Source: Clavibacter californiensis
GTDB taxonomy: Bacteria; Actinomycetota; Actinomycetes; Actinomycetales; Microbacteriaceae
DNA length: 64,000 nucleotides
Assembly (NCBI RefSeq): GCF_021952865.1
Contig: NZ_CP040792.1
Coordinates: 434,001 to 498,000, forward strand
Reading direction: 5' to 3'
Part shown: positions 60,000 to 64,000 of the stretch, in pieces
How the letters are laid out: each line of letters starts with the position of its first letter
Position numbering within the stretch: position 1 is the stretch's first letter
The notes under the pieces: model-generated
The model's database searches: none
The model's input: only the letters and a program-made list of their open reading frames with translations
What the model was told of the DNA's origin: nothing
Position numbers and translations under genes: made by a program

Positions 60000-61028
60000 T
60001 CAGGCGCGGAGGAGCGCGGCCGTGCGGCCCGGGATCAGCTCGCCGTCGACCGCGGTGTGGCGGGTGCCCGTGACGGTGCCGTCGATGCGGTCGACCACGG
60101 CGTCGACGGCGAGGGCGCCGATGACGGGGATGGGCTGGCGCCACGTGGTGAAGTCGAGGAGCGCGCTCGTGAAGGGCGGCAGGCCGTCGTAGCCGGTGAT
60201 GGAGACGCTGTCGGGGGCGGTGATGCCGCGGCGGCCGAGGCCGTCGAGGATCGCGAGGGCCCACCCGTCGCTCGGGGTCATGATCGCGGTGACGCCGCCC
60301 GCGTCGACGATCGCCTGCGCGATGCCGTCCGCCCCCTCGATGTGCCCGCCCCGGTGCTCCTCCCCGCGCACGTGCACGGCGTCGAGGCCGAGCTCGCGGA
60401 GGCGGTCGAGCATCGCGAGGGTGCGTGCGGACATCGTGAGGGAGATGGCGGGCGGGAGCGTGAGGACGGCGACGCGGCGGTGGCCGAGCGACGCCACGTG
60501 GTCGGCGAGACCGCGGCCGCCCGCCGTCTCGTCGCAGTAGACGCTGCTGAGCGACGCGTCCACCTCGGGGCGGCCGGCGACGACCGTGGGGATCCGGAGT
60601 GCGGACGGCAGGATGTCCGCGACCGGGAGCGCGCCGCTGCACACGATGAGCCCCTCGACCTGCAGCGAGACGAGCGTCTCGAGGGCCTTGCGCTCCTCCA
60701 TCACGTCGAACGCGCCGAAGCCCGTCGCCGTGACGACCCGGTACCCGCGCTCCGACGCCCGCTGCTGCAGCGCCGTGAGCAGGTGCCCGTAGAAGGGCGT
60801 GGACGCGTCGCGGACCAGGACGCCGAGCGTGTGGGTGCGGTGCGCCGACATCCCGCGCGCGTGGGCGTTGGCGACGTAGCCGAGCGCGGCCGCGGCGTCG
60901 CGGACCGTCTGCTGGGTGGCGGGGGCGACGCCGGGCGCGCCGGAGAGGGCGCGCGAGACGACGGACTTGGAGACCCCCGCGCGCGCGGCGACGTCGTGGA
61001 TGGTGGGGGCTGCGCCGGGGCGGCTCAT
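60000..61028 (-). CDS. LacI-family transcriptional regulator
   Basis: 342 residues: N-terminal HTH and hinge (TIHDVAARAGVSKSVVSRAL, LGYVANAHARGMSAHRT) and a periplasmic-binding-like sensor domain (HTLGVLVRDASTPFYGHLL, SITGYDGLPPFTSALLDFTT). Normal family length. ATG at 61028; upstream are G-rich tandem repeats. The palindrome at 59849 is a likely target. Ligand probably a sugar or sugar-phosphate. Confidence 0.92.
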   Translation of the reverse strand: MSRPGAAPTIHDVAARAGVSKSVVSRALSGAPGVAPATQQTVRDAAAALGYVANAHARGMSAHRTHTLGVLVRDASTPFYGHLLTALQQRASERGYRVVTATGFGAFDVMEERKALETLVSLQVEGLIVCSGALPVADILPSALRIPTVVAGRPEVDASLSSVYCDETAGGRGLADHVASLGHRRVAVLTLPPAISLTMSARTLAMLDRLRELGLDAVHVRGEEHRGGHIEGADGIAQAIVDAGGVTAIMTPSDGWALAILDGLGRRGITAPDSVSITGYDGLPPFTSALLDFTTWRQPIPVIGALAVDAVVDRIDGTVTGTRHTAVDGELIPGRTAALLRA

Positions 61029-61050
61029 GCGCGGATCCGCGGGGCGAGCT

Positions 61051-61144
61051 GCGCGGGGAGCGCGGCGGCGGGGACGGGGATCGGCGCGGGGAGCGCGGCG
61101 GCGGGGACGGGGATCGGCGCGGGGTGCGCGGCGGCGGCGGGGGG
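61051..61144. repeat. 33-bp tandem repeat upstream of LacI gene
   Basis: Two identical 33-bp units (61051-61083 and 61084-61116; each opens GCGCGGGGAGCGCGGCGGCG) plus a partial third copy to 61144. The period is a multiple of 3 but no gene product covers it convincingly. It sits 22 nt before the LacI start, so unit number could affect its expression. Confidence 0.85.
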
Positions 61145-61187
61145 CACGGGTCCACGGTAGCGATGCGGGGGCGCCGCGGGTGGCAGG

Positions 61188-61508
61188 TCAGGGGCGGTGC
61201 GGCGATGGACCGATGGCGGGCGGCGGATCCGCGACGGGCGCGGGATGCGCTCCTGCCGCGGGCTCCTGGACGGGCGGCAGGGGGAGGCCGGCCGCGCTGG
61301 CGCCGAGGCGGTGGAGGATCGCGCGGTACGCCTGGCGGAGCGGGCCGGCCGATCGCGGCGCGTGGGTCCCGCCGACGTCCCCGGCGGACGTCGCGCGTCG
61401 GATCGCGCGGAGCGGGTCGTCGTCGGCCGGATCCCCGGGCCACACGTCGTGCAGCGCGCGGAGCCGCTCCTGCAGGAGGTCGTCGTCGCGGTCGGGGCTG
61501 CTCAGCAC
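61188..61508 (-). CDS. hypothetical protein (106 aa)
   Basis: A plausible small cytosolic protein: VLSSPDRDDDLLQERLRALH, DDDPLRAIRRATSAGDVGGT, LRQAYRAILHRLGASAAGLP and a Pro/Ala-rich end. The composition (Asp/Glu near the front, varied residues) is more protein-like than antisense frames nearby, but no family is recognised. The start may be the GTG at 61508. It lies between the LacI repeats and the amidohydrolase promoter. Confidence 0.45.
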   Translation of the reverse strand: MLSSPDRDDDLLQERLRALHDVWPGDPADDDPLRAIRRATSAGDVGGTHAPRSAGPLRQAYRAILHRLGASAAGLPLPPVQEPAAGAHPAPVADPPPAIGPSPHRP

Positions 61509-61715
61509 GCGCGGGCTCCCGAGGGCGTGCGGCGCCGACGGCCGGGGTGCGCCGGGCGGACGCCGGGCGGCGTGCGCGGGTGCGGGGCGTGCGGCATGGG
61601 ACCTCGTGCTGCGGCTCGGACGGGAGGGGCACGAGGCTACGGGCCGCGCGGATCCGGCGGGGCGGCTCCTGCACACGCCGCGTCGCGCTAGGTTCGGCGG
61701 GACCCGGGGAGGCGC
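61509..61715. other. 207-nt spacer before the amidohydrolase gene
   Basis: Arg/Pro-rich frames on both strands but no supported gene. GGGGAGG near 61705 is the ribosome-binding site for 61716. Confidence 0.4.
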
Positions 61716-62753
61716 ATGGACCACGACGCCGTCGATGCCGCGCGCGACGCCCGCGGGGGCGTGTGGCGCGTGCGGGAGCTGCGGCTCGAGCGGATCCACC
61801 GGGACGTGGCCGTGCGGATCGCCGGCGGTCGCGTGACGCTCGCCGACCCCGCAGAGGAGGTGCTCGGGCGGCTCGACCTGGCGATCAGCGACGGCGTGGT
61901 CGACCGGCACGTGCACCTCGGGCTCGTGGATCGCGCGGCGCTCGCCGCATCGCCCGTCACGGCCGTGGTCGACCTCGGGTGGGATCCAGCGGAGATCGCC
62001 CGCATCGCGGCCCGTCCGCCGGAGGGCGTGGCCGTCCGCTACGCGGGTCCGTTCCACACCGCCCTGGGCGGTTACCCGTCGGATCGGGCGTGGGCGCCGG
62101 CAGCCGCGGTGCGCGAGGTGGCGCGCGCGGAGGACGCGGCGGCGGCCGTCGCGGAGGCGAGGGCTGGCGGATCCGGCGCGGTGAAGGTCGTGCTGCACGA
62201 CGGCGGACCGCTCCTCGCCGACGACGTGCTGGCCGCGCTCGTCGACGCCGCGCATGCCGCCGGCCTTCCCGCGGCCGTGCACGCGGAGGGCCAGGGGCAG
62301 GCGGCGCGCGCGCTCCGGGCGGGCGCCGACGTGCTCGTGCACGTGCCGTGGACCGAGCGGCTCGACGACGCCACGCTGCGGGAGTCCGTGGCGCGCGACG
62401 TGCTCTGGATCTCGACCCTGGCGATCCACGACGGCGCCGACCTCGCGACGGCCCTCGAGAACGCCCGGCGCCACGTCGCGGTCGGCGGCCGGATCGCGTA
62501 CGGCACCGACCTCGGCAACGGCGACCTCCCCGTGGGCCTGAACGCGCGGGAGGTCGAGCTGCTCGGCGAGGTCGGGCTGCGGGGCCCGGCGCTGCTCGAG
62601 GCCGTGCTGGGCAGCGCGCCCGGCGTCATCGCGCACGCGCTGGCGAGCGCGGAGCCGCTGCCGTCGTCCGCCGACGCCACCGCAGGGGAGCTGGTCTCGT
62701 GGCTGCGCGGGGCGCACCGGCTGGGCGCGGCCGACCTGCCACGGCGGGGTTGA
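61716..62753 (+). CDS. amidohydrolase-superfamily enzyme
   Basis: 345-residue metal-dependent hydrolase: the HxH of strand 1 is DRHVHLGLVD, a Lys/His set follows (VKVVLHDGGPLLADD, AVHAEGQGQAARAL, VLVHVPWTERLDD) and the late Asp in AYGTDLGNGD completes the site. Imidazolonepropionase-like and related deacylases look similar. A short N-terminal beta part is included (VRIAGGRVTLADPAEEVLG). ATG at 61716 with a good ribosome-binding site. Followed by the iron operon. Substrate unknown. Confidence 0.85.
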   Translation: MDHDAVDAARDARGGVWRVRELRLERIHRDVAVRIAGGRVTLADPAEEVLGRLDLAISDGVVDRHVHLGLVDRAALAASPVTAVVDLGWDPAEIARIAARPPEGVAVRYAGPFHTALGGYPSDRAWAPAAAVREVARAEDAAAAVAEARAGGSGAVKVVLHDGGPLLADDVLAALVDAAHAAGLPAAVHAEGQGQAARALRAGADVLVHVPWTERLDDATLRESVARDVLWISTLAIHDGADLATALENARRHVAVGGRIAYGTDLGNGDLPVGLNAREVELLGEVGLRGPALLEAVLGSAPGVIAHALASAEPLPSSADATAGELVSWLRGAHRLGAADLPRRG

Positions 62754-62797
62754 GCGGCCGACCGCACCCTCCCGCGACGCCGGGTTGTCGGCCCACA

Positions 62798-62816
62798 TGA
62801 GGTTAGGCTAACCTCA
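62798..62816 (+). promoter_or_regulatory. DtxR/IdeR iron box
   Basis: TGAGGTTAGGCTAACCTCA is a perfect 19-bp palindrome matching the TTAGGTTAGGCTAACCTAA consensus. It overlaps the -10 region (TAACCT, 62809-62814) with TTGTCG as -35 18 nt upstream. Iron-loaded DtxR would block transcription. Confidence 0.92.
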
Positions 62817-62822
62817 CCTACC

Positions 62823-63725
62823 GTGACCTCCCCCGCCTCGACCTCCCCGATCGCGCGCGCCGCGGACCCGGATCCGGCGCCGGCGTCACCCGCCGCATCC
62901 GCCCTCGAGGCCCGCGACATCACGGTCGCGTACGGCGACACGGAGGTCGTGCACGGTGCAGGGCTCGAGATCCGACCGGGCTGCGTCACCGCGCTCGTCG
63001 GGCCGAACGGCAGCGGGAAGTCGACGCTGCTGCGCACGATGGCCAGGCTCCAGGCGGCGCGCTCCGGGTCGCTCGTGCTGCGCGAGGAAGGCGCGGAGGC
63101 GGGCGAGTCCGACGCCCTCGACCTCTCCCTCCGCCGCTTCGCCCGCCGCGTCGCCCTCCTCACGCAGGGCCGGCCGACGCCCGGCGGCCTGAGCGTCCGC
63201 GACGTCGTCGAGTTCGGCCGCTACCCGCACCGCGGCCGCTTCGGCGGGGCGGATCCCGAGGGCAGGGCGGCGGTGGACCGCGCGCTCGACCTCACGGGCC
63301 TCGTCGCCCTCGCCGACCGGGGCGTCGACCAGCTCTCCGGCGGCCAGCTCCAGCGCGTGTGGCTCGCGAGCTGCCTCGCGCAGGAGACGGGCGTGCTGCT
63401 CCTCGACGAGCCGACCACGTACCTCGACCTCCGCTACCAGGTCGAGCTCCTCGACCTGGTGCGCGACCTCGCCGACGACGCATCGATCGCCGTCGGCGTC
63501 GTCCTCCACGACCTCGATCAGGCCGCCGCGCTCGCCGACACCGTCGCGCTGCTCTCCGACGGCCGGATCGTCAAGACCGGCACCCCATCCGAGGTGCTGA
63601 CCCCCGACCTCCTCACCGAGGTCTACGGCATCCCCGTCGAGGTCCACGCGGACCCGACGACGGGCAGCCTGCGCACCCGCGCGGTCGCCCGCCACCACCA
63701 CAGGAACGAGAGGCTCCACCCGTGA
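62823..63725 (+). CDS. siderophore ABC transporter ATP-binding protein (FecE/FhuC-like)
   Basis: 300 residues: after a ~30-residue Ala/Pro-rich tail, ALEARDITVAYGDTEVVHGA, Walker A VGPNGSGKSTLLRT, Q-loop ALLTQGRPTP, signature LSGGQLQRVWLASCLAQ, Walker B VLLLDEPTTYLDLRYQ and H-loop VLHDLDQAA. Resembles FecE/FhuC. The GTG at 62823 is only 7 nt past the iron box and about where transcription should start, so a leaderless message is likely. The stop overlaps the binding-protein GTG. Confidence 0.93.
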   Translation: MTSPASTSPIARAADPDPAPASPAASALEARDITVAYGDTEVVHGAGLEIRPGCVTALVGPNGSGKSTLLRTMARLQAARSGSLVLREEGAEAGESDALDLSLRRFARRVALLTQGRPTPGGLSVRDVVEFGRYPHRGRFGGADPEGRAAVDRALDLTGLVALADRGVDQLSGGQLQRVWLASCLAQETGVLLLDEPTTYLDLRYQVELLDLVRDLADDASIAVGVVLHDLDQAAALADTVALLSDGRIVKTGTPSEVLTPDLLTEVYGIPVEVHADPTTGSLRTRAVARHHHRNERLHP

Positions 63726-64000
63726 TCACGAGACGACGAACCCTGGCGATGACCGCCCTCGCCGCCGCGACAGCGCTCACGCTGACCGCGTGCGGCACCA
63801 CCGAGGAGGCGTCCACCGGCGCCGGGGCGACGCCGGCCGGCGAGCAGATCACGCTGACCGACGGCACCGGCGCGGAGGTCACGCTGGACGGGCCCGCGAC
63901 CAAGGTCGTCGGCACCGAGTGGAACGTCGTGGAGAACCTCGTGTCGCTGGGCGTGGATCCCGTGGGCGTCGCGGACGTGGCCGGCTACAGCGCCTGGTCG
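63722..64000 (+). CDS. iron-siderophore-binding lipoprotein (3' end beyond window)
   Basis: The first 93 residues of a class III periplasmic-type binding protein: VITRRRTLAMTALAAATALT, lipobox LTAC, then ITLTDGTGAEVTLDGPATKV, VVGTEWNVVENLVSLGV and PVGVADVAGYSAW, the standard start of FhuD/FecB-like proteins. GTG at 63722 overlaps the ATPase stop, with GAGAGG upstream. The permease genes should follow outside the window. Confidence 0.9.
   Translation, partial: MITRRRTLAMTALAAATALTLTACGTTEEASTGAGATPAGEQITLTDGTGAEVTLDGPATKVVGTEWNVVENLVSLGVDPVGVADVAGYSAWS

Overview
The window is very GC-rich, gene-dense actinobacterial chromosome. Several features fit Microbacteriaceae, and a Clavibacter-like plant-associated organism is my best guess; that is inference from gene families, because no rRNA is present to settle it. 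The supporting features are a dnaK-grpE-dnaJ-hspR operon with HAIR operators, a DtxR/IdeR box, an ECF sigma factor with an RskA-like anti-sigma, a class F sortase, many GTG starts with 1-4 nt gene overlaps, and unusually frequent GGATCC. I see no insertion sequence, prophage, tRNA, rRNA or CRISPR.

Region 1 (1-19.1 kb) is carbohydrate metabolism. It holds a RecQ helicase (5' end cut), a sugar isomerase/oxidoreductase pair, an M81 peptidase, and an operon of sugar-binding lipoprotein, two permeases, ROK kinase and ROK regulator without its own ATPase. CutC, hydrolases, a remnant CPBP protease, a second isomerase/oxidoreductase pair, a HEAT-repeat protein and a MerR regulator follow.

Region 2 (19.1-29.1 kb) is a drug-type MFS exporter with a divergent TetR regulator, followed by a nitrogen operon: APC permease, two DUF1989 proteins, biotin-dependent urea/guanidine carboxylase and a TetR regulator. 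The set of genes fits guanidine use better than plain urea use. A perfect palindrome lies between the likely -35 and -10 of its promoter.

Region 3 (29.3-39.5 kb) starts with an ECF sigma/anti-sigma operon. It fires from a TGAACG-N16-CGTATC promoter whose near twin lies in front of the divergent CHRD-protein/sortase genes. Tandem small membrane proteins, tandem secreted Ig-like repeat proteins, pyrrolidone carboxyl peptidase, an MFS transporter, a phosphotransferase, a Nudix hydrolase and a MarR regulator follow.

Region 4 (39.7-51.0 kb) is the most unusual part. Two separate loci each pair a Ser-His (SipW/ER-type) signal peptidase with TasA/camelysin-like secreted proteins. The first also encodes a LamG protein. 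The second also encodes an LPXTG protein and is followed by a 1138-residue lectin/DUF11-repeat protein. The substrates of each locus share a junction motif that differs between loci. Two lipoproteins lie between them. This looks like a surface-fibre or matrix assembly system.

Region 5 (51.2-64.0 kb) holds the heat-shock operon with a co-transcribed methyltransferase, a DUF2975/XRE pair, a stand-alone BLUF photoreceptor, a 2H phosphoesterase with a LacI-type operator and adjacent LacI regulator, an amidohydrolase, and the start of an iron-siderophore ABC operon controlled by a DtxR box and probably read from a leaderless GTG.
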